64,000 nt of DNA from Aphodovivens avicola (GCA_018712515.1 DVGW01000028.1:51347-115346), one strand, 5' to 3'; positions 34,584-42,728 are shown, numbered from the stretch's first letter. The notes: generated by a model not told the origin, from the letters alone. Made by a program: numbers and translations.

Positions 34584-35563
34584 TGAAACATCATTACTGG
34601 GAACCGCCTATCGCCCTGTACCTGTTCCTGGGCGGTCTGGCTGGCGGCATTCTGTTCCTGTCCGCCATTTTCAACAGCTTCGTGATCCCGGGCTACGGCG
34701 AGATCTTCGCCTTCCCGGTGCTCATCGCGCTGATCTGCGTGGCCATCGGCTGCGTGTTCCTGATCATCGACCTGGGCCAGCCCGGCGTGTTCTGGCGCGT
34801 ATGGACGACGGCGACCTCCATCATCAAGTGGGGCGCCACCTTCCTGGTCATCGCCGCCGTGTTCGCGCTGCTGTACCTGCTCGCCTTCCTCGATCAGGCA
34901 TGGCCGATCTTCGGCGGGCTCTCGCAGTTCCTGCTGCCGGCCGCTGACTTCTTCCTGATCGTCGCGGGCTTCTTCGGCCTGTGCATCATGATGTACACCG
35001 GCATCATGCTGTCGACCCTGAAGGCGCATGCGTTCTGGGCCACCCCCGCGCTGCCCGTGCTGTTCACGATCTCCGCTATCTCCACCGGTTGTGCCGCCAT
35101 CGTGCTGTCCATCGGCGGTTGGCCGGCCCAGATCACGCTCGAGAGCCTGCTCGCTGCGGCGCTCGTGCTGGAGATCCTGCACATCGTCGACATCGTGCTG
35201 GTCATCGCCGAGCTCATCGTGCTGCTGACCATGGTCCTGTCCTTCGCGGGCGCCGGCAACGTGACCGCCAAGAAGGCCGCGATGCGCTGGATCAAGGGCA
35301 GCTACGCCCTGCTGTTCTGGGTGGGCATGGTCTTCCTGGGCCTGCTCGTCCCGCTGATGATGTACATCGGCGGCGGCCACTCCGCTGCTGCTCAGATCGT
35401 GGCTCCCGTGCTGGTTCTGTGCGGCGGCTGCCTGCTCCGCTTCATGGTCGTCAACACCGACGATCGTGCGGACATCCCGGGCGAGATCCGCTACTACAAC
35501 CGTGTTGCCAAGCCTGACGCCGAGTTCGTCAAGAAGTGGGAATACGGGAAAAACCTCTTCTAA
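34583..35563 (+). CDS. NrfD/PsrC-family membrane subunit
   Basis: Integral membrane quinone-interacting subunit, 326 aa, with eight or nine hydrophobic segments. The N-terminus MKHHYWEPPIALYLFLGGLA and LIIDLGQPGVFWRVW are typical of NrfD/PsrC proteins, which couple (mena)quinol chemistry to the ferredoxin subunit. ATG 34583 is chosen over an upstream GTG at 34562 because it follows GGGAGG and overlaps the previous stop. It ends at a strong terminator (35604), which may lower expression of the downstream genes relative to this three-subunit core. Confidence 0.92.
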   Translation: MKHHYWEPPIALYLFLGGLAGGILFLSAIFNSFVIPGYGEIFAFPVLIALICVAIGCVFLIIDLGQPGVFWRVWTTATSIIKWGATFLVIAAVFALLYLLAFLDQAWPIFGGLSQFLLPAADFFLIVAGFFGLCIMMYTGIMLSTLKAHAFWATPALPVLFTISAISTGCAAIVLSIGGWPAQITLESLLAAALVLEILHIVDIVLVIAELIVLLTMVLSFAGAGNVTAKKAAMRWIKGSYALLFWVGMVFLGLLVPLMMYIGGGHSAAAQIVAPVLVLCGGCLLRFMVVNTDDRADIPGEIRYYNRVAKPDAEFVKKWEYGKNLF

Positions 35564-35603
35564 GAAGAGTCCCAACTGCGTGAGAATCGCAGGTTGAAAA
35601 ACG

Positions 35604-35642
35604 ACGGGGGTGCGACCAAGCGGTCGGGCCCCCGTTTGTTTA
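35604..35642 (+). terminator. Rho-independent terminator after the NrfD gene
   Basis: ACGGGGGTGCGACC (35604-35617), loop AAGC, GGTCGGGCCCCCGT (35622-35635), then TTGTTTA: 12 of 14 pairs. Its right arm overlaps the left arm of the 25-bp inverted repeat at 35632, so the two folds compete. Confidence 0.8.
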
Positions 35643-35707
35643 GGCTCGCCGTCCTGGCGGAAGGATGCTGCGGTATCCGGCGCAGGACGGCGAGCCTAAA
35701 CAAACGG
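35632..35707. repeat. Perfect 25-bp inverted repeat upstream of the CCG-domain gene
   Basis: 35632-35656 (beginning CCGTTTGTTTAGGCTCGCCG) is the exact reverse complement of 35683-35707, with a 26-nt interior holding GGAT/ATCC. It ends 14 bp before the next start codon and just before its ribosome-binding site, so folding could affect translation as well as transcription. Confidence 0.85.
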
Positions 35708-35721
35708 AAAAGGGGGTTGGA

Positions 35722-36678
35722 ATGTCTGGATATGTGTACGACGACGCGCTGACGGGGAGCCGCGTCACCTGCGGGTATCCCGAGCTTTCGGCTTGGGTGG
35801 AGCCTCCTCGCAAACCCGAGGGGGAGGACGCTCCGGTCAAGTCGCTGTACTTCCCGGGGTGCTCGTTCATCAACTACTCGCTGCCGCTGGTCCAGGCTGT
35901 TTACGATCTTTTGAAGGGCGCCGGCCGCGTGGACGGCGTGTCGCTGGTGTGCTGCGGCAAGATCCTGCAGTACGAGCCCAACGGCAAGGAGATCCGTGCG
36001 GCGCACGAGGCGCAGCTGCGCGAGCATATCCTGGATGCCGGCGTCGAGCGCATCATCACCGCCTGCCCCAACTGCGTGAAGGCCCTGCGCGCCCTGCTGG
36101 CCGCCGACGAGCGCACCGCCGGCGTGGAGGTCGTCCCGCTTCCGGTGGAGCTGGCGGATATGGGCTACCGTATCGACGCCGAGGTGGCGCGCAAGATGGT
36201 CGCCGCCGCGGTTCCGGATTCCGAGGCGGCATCCGGCGGGCTTCCGCATTTCGCCCCGCATGATTCCTGCCCCGACCGCGACACAGGCGAGTTCGCCGAC
36301 GGCGTCCGCGCCCTGCTTCCCGAGGAGACGATCCGCGAGGCCGAGCATAACCGTCGTCGGTCGTTCTGCTGCGGCTCGCTGCTGCGCGCCGCCGGCAAGC
36401 CGGAGCGCGCCTCTGAACAGTCGCGCAAGCATGGCGAGGAGGCGGTCGCCGCTAAGGCGGACGCGATCGTGACCGCCTGCATGAGCTGCACCTTCCTCCT
36501 GTCGAAGGAGCAGCACGACGTTCCGGTGTTCCACTACCTTGAGCTGCTGTACGACTGGCGCATCGATTGGGAGAGCACCCCGCCCTACATGACGCTGCGT
36601 TTCCTGTTCGACGAGCCCGCGCCTTCCGAGGAGTCGCGCCGGACGTTCGTCGGCCTGGATTCCGGCAGTGCCGAATAG
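35722..36678 (+). CDS. Two-CCG-domain iron-sulfur protein (HdrB/GlpC-like)
   Basis: A 318-aa cytoplasmic protein with two cysteine-rich CCG-type modules: FPGCSFINY, VCCGKIL, ACPNC (about residues 46-120), then HDSCPDR, FCCGSLL, ACMSC (about 180-260). Such modules bind noncubane or [4Fe-4S] clusters in heterodisulfide reductase B, GlpC and related electron carriers. ATG 35722 follows AAAAGGGGG. It sits between the two molybdopterin enzymes and probably passes electrons to or from one of them (inference). No ferredoxin domain is fused. Confidence 0.85.
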   Translation: MSGYVYDDALTGSRVTCGYPELSAWVEPPRKPEGEDAPVKSLYFPGCSFINYSLPLVQAVYDLLKGAGRVDGVSLVCCGKILQYEPNGKEIRAAHEAQLREHILDAGVERIITACPNCVKALRALLAADERTAGVEVVPLPVELADMGYRIDAEVARKMVAAAVPDSEAASGGLPHFAPHDSCPDRDTGEFADGVRALLPEETIREAEHNRRRSFCCGSLLRAAGKPERASEQSRKHGEEAVAAKADAIVTACMSCTFLLSKEQHDVPVFHYLELLYDWRIDWESTPPYMTLRFLFDEPAPSEESRRTFVGLDSGSAE

Positions 36679-36699
36679 AACCGACGGAGCCTCACGACA

Positions 36700-38943
36700 A
36701 TGCAAGAGATCAAACCTACGAACTGCCACTATTGCGGCTATTGCTGCGCGTTTCTGGCGACGGTGGAGGACGGCCGCGTGGTCGACCTGCGTCCCGACCC
36801 CACGCGCTATCCGTACGACGAGCGCATCCTGGCGGGTTGCCGCCGCTGGCGCATGAACCTCGCCGCTCTCGACGGAGCCGACCGCGTCAACCACCCCCTG
36901 CGCCGCGTGGACGAGCGCGGCGCCAACCAGTGGGAGCGCGTGAGCTGGGACGAGGCGCTCGACGACATCGCCGCACGGTTGCGGGATCTCGCCGCCGAGC
37001 ATGGTCCCGAGACGCTGGCGAGCGCCATCGGCGGGCCGCATGCGTCGTTCTGGCCGCTCCATCGCTTCATGAACCTGTTCGGCAGCCCCAACAACATGGG
37101 GATCGGGCAGATCTGCTGGAACCCGCGCATCTGGATGGACGCGCTCACGTTCGGATGGACGGTCGAGGCCGACATCACGCCTGGACTGACCGAGTGCCTG
37201 TTCATCTGGGGCACCAACCCCGCGCAGTCGGACAACTCGGCGTTCTGGCGCGCCATCATCCAGTTCTCCAAGACCGAGGCGTCGCTCGTCGTCATCGATC
37301 CGCGACGCACGCAGGTCGCCGCCCTGGCCGATATCTGGCTGCCGGTCCGCCCCGGCACCGACTGCACGCTCGCGCTGGCGTTCATGCATGTGATCATCGA
37401 GGAGGGGCTCGTCGACCGGGCGTTCGTCGATGAGTGGTGCCGCGGATTCGAGGAGCTCGCCGCGCATGTGAGGCCCTACACGCCGGCGCGTGCGGCCGAG
37501 GAGTGCGGCGTTTCCGAGGACGATATCGTGCGCGCGGCGCGCCTGTTCGGCTCCGCGCAGGCGGCGGCGCTCGTGTCGGGACGCGGCATCGACCAGGTGG
37601 GCGTAAACGTCGCGCCCACGCACCGTGCGATCTGCTGCCTGCGCGCCATCACGGGCAACGTCGACAAGCAGGGCGCCTGCGTTCTGGCGGAGGCGAGCGA
37701 CTTCGTCCCCGAGGTCGACATGGAGATGACCGACGCGCTCGCCGCGGAACACCGCGCCCGGTGCCTCAACACGCAGCGCACGCCGCTGCAGTGCTACGAG
37801 GGGTACGGCAAGGCGCGAAAGCTCACCGAGAAGCTGGGCCGCCGCCTGCCGGAGCGCTATCTCACCTCCGCGGCGCCCGACCTCGTGCTGCATGCGATGG
37901 AGACGGGCGAGCCGTATCCGGTGCGTGCGCTCATCGTCAACGCGACGAACCCGCTCATCACCTACGCCGACACCCATCGCGTCTTCAAGGCGTTCATGGG
38001 GCTCGACCTCATCGTGGTGCTCGACTACTACATGACGCCCACGGCGAGCATCGCCGACTACGTCCTGCCGATCGCGGGCGCCATCGAGCGTCCGATCTTC
38101 CAGGTGCACGGCGGCGTGGCGAACAACGGCTACGGCGGCCCCTCCGCGGTCGCGCCGTACTACGAGCGCCGCACCGATTACGAGGTGTTCCGCGAGCTGG
38201 GCATCCGCCTGGGACAGGCCGACGCGTGGCCCCAGGAGACGCTGGAGGACGCGTTCGCCGCGCAGCTCGCCCCCACCGGTATGGATTGGGAGGATTACTG
38301 CCGGATCGGGCTGTACTACCAGCCGCCCGCGTACGGAAAGCATCTGATTCCCGGACCGGACGGCAAGCCGCAGGGCTTCGCCACCATCACCGGCAAGGTC
38401 GAGCTTGCCAGCGAGTTTCTGCCGCAGGTGGGCGGCACTCGCCTTCCCGAGCCGGGCGGGCATCTCTCGCTGTGCTCCCCCGAGCTCGTCGAGCGCGCCC
38501 AGGTGGAGGGCGGGGCGCATCTGCGCATGATCACGGGTTCGCGCAAGCAGCCCTACAACGCGTCGATGTACTTCAACAACCCCGAATTCCGTGCCAAATC
38601 GCCCGTGCCGGTCGTCGAGATGAGCGAGGCGACGGCGGAGCGGCTGGGGCTGCATCCGGGCGACACGGTGGAGGTCGCCACCGATCAGGGCAGCGCGCGT
38701 TTCGAGCTGGCCACGGCGCGGATGCGCGACGATCTGGTCAACGTCGATTACGGCTGGTGGCATCCCGAATGGGAGCCGGGCGCGCCCGCATTCGGCGGCA
38801 TGTGGGAGTCCAATGTGAACTGCCTGACCACCTGCGAGCTGGCAGAGCCGATGATCGGCACGTGGAGCTACAATGACATCGATTGCGTCATCAAGCGCGT
38901 CGACGAGCCGATCAGCTGGCAGAAAGAACGTCAGTCGAACTGA
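36700..38943 (+). CDS. Second molybdopterin oxidoreductase (acetylene-hydratase-like clade)
   Basis: A 747-aa DMSO-reductase-superfamily protein, close in length to acetylene hydratase. The cluster motif is C9-x2-C12-x3-C16...C47, and Cys139 (GQICWNPRIW) is in the Mo/W-ligand position. VIDPRRTQVAALADIWLPVR, MTPTASIADYVLPIAGAIERP-type sequence and GWWHPEWEPG are conserved in the clade. The Asp following the second cluster cysteine in acetylene hydratase is Gly13 here, so hydratase activity is not expected. There is no Tat signal and no C-terminal repeats, unlike the first enzyme. It has no separate ferredoxin partner; the CCG protein 21 bp upstream may fill that role. Confidence 0.88.
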   Translation: MQEIKPTNCHYCGYCCAFLATVEDGRVVDLRPDPTRYPYDERILAGCRRWRMNLAALDGADRVNHPLRRVDERGANQWERVSWDEALDDIAARLRDLAAEHGPETLASAIGGPHASFWPLHRFMNLFGSPNNMGIGQICWNPRIWMDALTFGWTVEADITPGLTECLFIWGTNPAQSDNSAFWRAIIQFSKTEASLVVIDPRRTQVAALADIWLPVRPGTDCTLALAFMHVIIEEGLVDRAFVDEWCRGFEELAAHVRPYTPARAAEECGVSEDDIVRAARLFGSAQAAALVSGRGIDQVGVNVAPTHRAICCLRAITGNVDKQGACVLAEASDFVPEVDMEMTDALAAEHRARCLNTQRTPLQCYEGYGKARKLTEKLGRRLPERYLTSAAPDLVLHAMETGEPYPVRALIVNATNPLITYADTHRVFKAFMGLDLIVVLDYYMTPTASIADYVLPIAGAIERPIFQVHGGVANNGYGGPSAVAPYYERRTDYEVFRELGIRLGQADAWPQETLEDAFAAQLAPTGMDWEDYCRIGLYYQPPAYGKHLIPGPDGKPQGFATITGKVELASEFLPQVGGTRLPEPGGHLSLCSPELVERAQVEGGAHLRMITGSRKQPYNASMYFNNPEFRAKSPVPVVEMSEATAERLGLHPGDTVEVATDQGSARFELATARMRDDLVNVDYGWWHPEWEPGAPAFGGMWESNVNCLTTCELAEPMIGTWSYNDIDCVIKRVDEPISWQKERQSN

Positions 38944-39018
38944 TAAGATACACCGGCACCGAACGCGCGGCTTCGAGGATCGACGGGCCGCGCCGATAGA
39001 CGAGGAGGAACGAGCCGT

Positions 39019-39885
39019 ATGGCGGAAAAGAAACAAGCGCTGCTTCTGTTCAGCAAGCCCCCGGTTTCGGGCAGGGTCAAAACGCGCCTGACCATCGAGC
39101 ATGGCGGGTTCATGACGCCTGACGAGGCGGCCGACTTCTACAAGCGCTGCCTGTACGATGTGTCCGAGCTGTGCATGCATTCGCTCATCGAGATGCAGCG
39201 CGCCAACGACGCGGCGGTCGCGGCGGATCCCTCCGTCGACAAGATCACCTACGACTTCTTCGTGTCGACGCCCGCCGCCGACATCGACATCATGAAGGCG
39301 ACCTACGACGAGATCGGCCCGTGGCCCATGGAGATCCACTACCTCACCGACAAGGGCGCCACGTTCGACGACCATTTCGACTACGCGTTCAAGCAGATCT
39401 TCGACGAGGGTTACGAGCATATCGTCTCCGTCGGCGGCGACATCCCGACGCTGCCCAAGTCCCACATCAAGCAGTCGTTCCAGTGGCTCGACTACTTCCA
39501 GGCATGCGGCACGCCGGGCTTCGTGCAGGCGCCCTGCCAGGAGTGTGGCACGTCGCTGGTGGGCTTCAGCTACAACACGCCCATCAACCACCAGGGCATC
39601 TACTACAACATGGACGGTCGCCCCGCGCTCGACGGCTACGTCGAGAAGCTGAAGGCCGCCAACATCCCGTCCGCGTACTTCTCGCCGGTGGCCGACATCG
39701 ACGAGCGCACCGACTTGGCGCACGCCATCTCCTGCATGCGCGCGATCGCCGAGGCGGGCAAGTACCAAAACGACGTGTTCATCCCCCAGCGCGTGCTCGA
39801 CTGGGTCGACTGGTACGGCATCACCGTCTCCACCCCGCCCAACGAGGAGCACGACCCGCGCCAGTATCTGGACGAGGTCGAGTAG
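39019..39885 (+). CDS. DUF2064/TIGR04282-type glycosyl- or nucleotidyltransferase-like protein
   Basis: A 288-aa protein with a GT-A/MobA-like fold signature: LLLFSKPPVSGRVKTRLT (residues 9-26, nucleotide-binding loop) and VSVGGDIPTLP (about 141-151, acidic metal site). DUF2064 proteins resemble CofC/MobA nucleotidyltransferases; none in this position has a known role that I can name. GAGGAGGAAC precedes ATG 39019. Encoded between a Mo enzyme and a radical SAM enzyme, it may activate a cofactor or substrate moiety (inference). Confidence 0.78.
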   Translation: MAEKKQALLLFSKPPVSGRVKTRLTIEHGGFMTPDEAADFYKRCLYDVSELCMHSLIEMQRANDAAVAADPSVDKITYDFFVSTPAADIDIMKATYDEIGPWPMEIHYLTDKGATFDDHFDYAFKQIFDEGYEHIVSVGGDIPTLPKSHIKQSFQWLDYFQACGTPGFVQAPCQECGTSLVGFSYNTPINHQGIYYNMDGRPALDGYVEKLKAANIPSAYFSPVADIDERTDLAHAISCMRAIAEAGKYQNDVFIPQRVLDWVDWYGITVSTPPNEEHDPRQYLDEVE

Positions 39886-39944
39886 CTCCGTCGGCCTGCC
39901 GGCCAACGGAACACCCCTCGCTGACGTTACGAACGACCAGTGAG

Positions 39945-39977
39945 TGAGAAAAAGGGACAGTCACTTTTTCTCATTTT
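39945..39977 (+). terminator. Hairpin with T-run, also REP-like element C
   Basis: TGAGAAAAAG (39945-39954) pairs perfectly with CTTTTTCTCA (39964-39973), followed by TTTT. It looks like a terminator or attenuator 18 bp before the radical SAM start codon. Its 33 nt align with element A at 29597-29629 (TGAGAAAA, GGGAC and TTCTCATTTT shared). CTCGCTGACGTTACGAA (39917-39933) just upstream also occurs at 9005-9021. Confidence 0.7.
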
Positions 39978-39994
39978 AGAAAGGGATAATCCGC

Positions 39995-41362
39995 ATGAAC
40001 GATTCCGTTAAGGTGGCGCACGTCGCCCAGGAGGGGAGCGCGCCGCGCGTTGCCGGTCATCGGCATCTGCACAACACGATCGGCCTGTGCCCGGAGTGCC
40101 TGCGCGAGCTGAAGGCCGACGTGTACGCCGACGACGAGGGCACCGTGTGGATGGAGCGCACCTGCCCCGACCACGGTCCGCTCACCACGCGCGTGTGGCC
40201 CGACGCCGACCACTACCAGTGGCTGCTGTCCGAGGCGTTTCCCAAGACCAAGCCGCAGAACACCATTCCGGCAAGCGCCCCGTGCCCCTTCGGCTGCGGC
40301 ACCTGCTCGCGCCATGAGCGCCGCGGCACGCTGCTCGAGATCGAGGTGACCAAGAGCTGCAACCTGCATTGCCCGGTGTGCTTCATGAGCTCCGAGAATG
40401 GCGATGACGATCCCACGATGGACGAGATCGACGCCATGTACGACGTCATCGCCAACGCCGTGGGAACCGACGGCGCCGTCCAGCTGACCGGCGGCGAGCC
40501 GACCTGCCGCAAGGATTTGCCCGAGATCATCTACCACGGTCGCGAGAAGGGCTTCTGGGGCATCGAGGTGAACACGAACGGCCTGGTCATCGCGTCGCGT
40601 CCGGGATATCTTGAGGATCTGGTCGCCGCCGGCCTGACCGGCGTGTACCTGTCGTTCGACGGTCTGACCGGCGACGTGTACGAGGGCACCTGCGGGCGGG
40701 ACATCCTGGACATCAAGCTGCGCGTCATCGAGCGCTGCCGCGAGGTGGGCATCCAGTGCGTCCTGTCGGTCGCCGTGGTCGCCGGCCTCAACGACGGCCA
40801 GCTGGGGGATCTGCTGCGCTTCAGCCTGGAGAACTCCGATGTGGTCGCCGGCCTGGCGCTGCAGCCCGCGTTCGTCTCCGGGCGCTTCGAGGCCGAGCGC
40901 GCCATGCAGCTGACGGCGGGCGACGTCATCTTCAAGCTCGCCGAGCAATCCGACGGGCTCATCGAGCCGCGCGACATCTGGCCGCTCGGCTGCTCCAACC
41001 CGCTGTGCGACACCGGCGTGTTCTTGGTGCATACCGATGACGCGACCCACGAAAGCGGATTCGTCCCGGCAACGCAGCTGCTCACGCCCGAGGAGTACCG
41101 CGAGGGCTACAGTCCCGACAGCCCCCAGGGCTCGGTGTTCCTGGACATCCTGACCAAGCGCGGCGTCAAGGTGAACGACGGCCTGTCCGTCATCATCATG
41201 AACTACATGGACGCCTGGTCGATGGACGTGCAGCGTTTGCGCGAGTGCTCGATGATGGTGACCGTTCCCGACGGCCGCGCCATCCCGTTCTGCTCGTACC
41301 ATCTGACCGACGCCGATGGTCGTCGCGTCTATCCGCCCTGGTGTAAGGAAGAGCTGCGTTAA
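39995..41362 (+). CDS. Radical SAM enzyme, COG1964 (MJ0619/Tes-like) type
   Basis: A 455-aa protein. The radical-SAM cluster motif is C122-x3-C126-x2-C129 (SCNLHCPVC), followed by QLTGGEPT and EVNTNG. A separate N-terminal metal-binding part (C32PEC35 and CPDHG; then CPFGCGTC at about 95-102) is the hallmark of the COG1964 group, which includes MJ0619 (pterin methylation) and tetraether synthase. Further cysteines occur at the C-terminus (ECSM, FCSY, WCKE). It starts just after a hairpin. Substrate unknown; a pterin-cofactor modification is an attractive but untested idea. Confidence 0.85.
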   Translation: MNDSVKVAHVAQEGSAPRVAGHRHLHNTIGLCPECLRELKADVYADDEGTVWMERTCPDHGPLTTRVWPDADHYQWLLSEAFPKTKPQNTIPASAPCPFGCGTCSRHERRGTLLEIEVTKSCNLHCPVCFMSSENGDDDPTMDEIDAMYDVIANAVGTDGAVQLTGGEPTCRKDLPEIIYHGREKGFWGIEVNTNGLVIASRPGYLEDLVAAGLTGVYLSFDGLTGDVYEGTCGRDILDIKLRVIERCREVGIQCVLSVAVVAGLNDGQLGDLLRFSLENSDVVAGLALQPAFVSGRFEAERAMQLTAGDVIFKLAEQSDGLIEPRDIWPLGCSNPLCDTGVFLVHTDDATHESGFVPATQLLTPEEYREGYSPDSPQGSVFLDILTKRGVKVNDGLSVIIMNYMDAWSMDVQRLRECSMMVTVPDGRAIPFCSYHLTDADGRRVYPPWCKEELR

Positions 41363-41372
41363 TCGTGCGGGC

Positions 41373-41490
41373 GCGGAGCGGAAGGGGCGGGGCTCCGTGC
41401 TCAAACAGGTCCTGAGCTCGCACGAAACGCCCACTGGGCGTTTCGGCTCGTGCGGATACTGCGCGCGGAGCCCCGCCCCTTCCGCTCCGC
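41373..41490. repeat. Perfect 25-bp inverted repeat with nested 10-bp hairpin
   Basis: 41373-41397 (GCGGAGCGGAAGGGGCGGGG...) is the exact reverse complement of 41466-41490. Inside, CGAAACGCCC (41423-41432) pairs with GGGCGTTTCG (41436-41445) over a 3-nt loop. The element lies between the radical SAM and DUF169 genes. Confidence 0.85.
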
Positions 41491-41628
41491 GGCGAGATTA
41501 TCTTGCTCGGGGACGGGGTGTTCGCGCTTTGCGCGAATTGCGGAAGACCGCTTTTGCGCGTGCTCTTTCATATAAGATATGGTCTACTATGCATGCAACA
41601 AGAAAAGTGACCAAGACGAGGGGTTTAC

Positions 41629-42603
41629 ATGGCTGACTATAGGATCCTCCACGATGACGATCGGTGCGTGAAGTGCGGGTTGTGCGTGGCGTTTTGCCCG
41701 TGCAACGTGTTGGAGATGAACGACGAGGGGTTTCCGTACGGCGCTCATCCCGATCAGTGCGTCGGGTGCCAGACGTGCTCGGGCAACTGCCCGCAGCGCG
41801 CGCTGACGATCGAGGCGACCGGCGATGCCGTCTACGATCCGTTTGCGGACGAGCCGCGTGCCGAGCCTCTGGATAAGGAGCGCCGCGCCGAGCTGGCTGA
41901 ATACCAGCGCACCATCATGGACAAGCTCGATCTGCGCTGGCAGCCGGTTGCCGTGAGCTTGGTCGAGGCGGACGAGCTGCTGCCCGATGTGCCGATGCCG
42001 CCCGAGAACCTGCGCTTCTGCCAGGCTTTGATGGCGGCGCGCCGCGGTGCGAGCATCCTCATGCCTCCCAACAAGCATTCCTGCCCCGACGGTACCTCCA
42101 TCTTCGGCATGACCGGCGTCCCCGAGAAGCTGGCGACCGGTGAGATCTACGTGCTGTTCCACAAGCTCGAAACCGCCGAGGCCGCCGCCCAGATGGTTGC
42201 GGAGCGCCCCACGCTGCCGCCGCATAGCCGCCGTGCCACCTATGTCGCGCCGCTGAACAAGACGGTGCGCGAGCCCGAGGTCGTCGTGTTCACCGGCACG
42301 CCCGAGCAGATGATGTGGCTGTGCATGTCGATGAGCTACTACACTGGCCATCGCTTCGACTTCCACGCGTCGGGCTACAACTCGATGTGCGTGGAGGCGG
42401 TGCTCATCCCGATGCGCGACGACGAGCCCAACATCACGTTCGGCTGCTACGGATGCCGCGCGGCCAGCGATATCGGCGAGGACATGATGTTCATGGGCGT
42501 GCCCACCAACCGTCTGCCCACCATCGCCAAGGGTCTGACCGAGCTTGCGAAAAAGTCTATCCCGCACTCTCGAATGAAGATCTACGTTCCCCCTATCATG
42601 TAG
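41629..42603 (+). CDS. 2x[4Fe-4S] ferredoxin domain fused to DUF169
   Basis: A 324-aa protein. The N-terminal ferredoxin domain has C13-x2-C16-x2-C19-x3-C23 (CVKCGLCVAFC) and CVGCQTCSGNCP (about 45-56). A DUF169 domain (about 95-324) follows, including LRFCQALMAARRG, FHKLETAEAAAQM and TFGCYGCRAASD. DUF169 (COG2043) proteins occur in anaerobes and archaea and are uncharacterised. GACGAGGGG precedes ATG 41629. It is the last gene of the module, closed by the hairpin at 42641. Confidence 0.88.
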   Translation: MADYRILHDDDRCVKCGLCVAFCPCNVLEMNDEGFPYGAHPDQCVGCQTCSGNCPQRALTIEATGDAVYDPFADEPRAEPLDKERRAELAEYQRTIMDKLDLRWQPVAVSLVEADELLPDVPMPPENLRFCQALMAARRGASILMPPNKHSCPDGTSIFGMTGVPEKLATGEIYVLFHKLETAEAAAQMVAERPTLPPHSRRATYVAPLNKTVREPEVVVFTGTPEQMMWLCMSMSYYTGHRFDFHASGYNSMCVEAVLIPMRDDEPNITFGCYGCRAASDIGEDMMFMGVPTNRLPTIAKGLTELAKKSIPHSRMKIYVPPIM

Positions 42604-42640
42604 CCCGAACGGCTCCGTCAACCGAATTGAACCCCGATAG

Positions 42641-42728
42641 CGGGACCGGAAATGAACTGCACCTCCGGAATTCGAACTTTCATTTTTGAGTCCAAGTTCC
42701 GGGGTGCAGTTCAAATCTTCCGGCCCCG
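42641..42728 (+). terminator. Two-tier hairpin closing the Mo module
   Basis: Outer arms CGGGACCGGAA (42641-42651) and TTCCGGCCCCG (42718-42728) pair with one mismatch. Inner arms GAACTGCACC-T-CCGGAA (42654-42670) and 42697-42712 pair with one bulged T. It is followed by TTTGCTTT. Confidence 0.7.

Noticed and set aside
36700..38943. Naming the second Mo enzyme acetylene hydratase
   Set aside because: The scaffold is similar, but the catalytic Asp position holds Gly, so the activity cannot be transferred.
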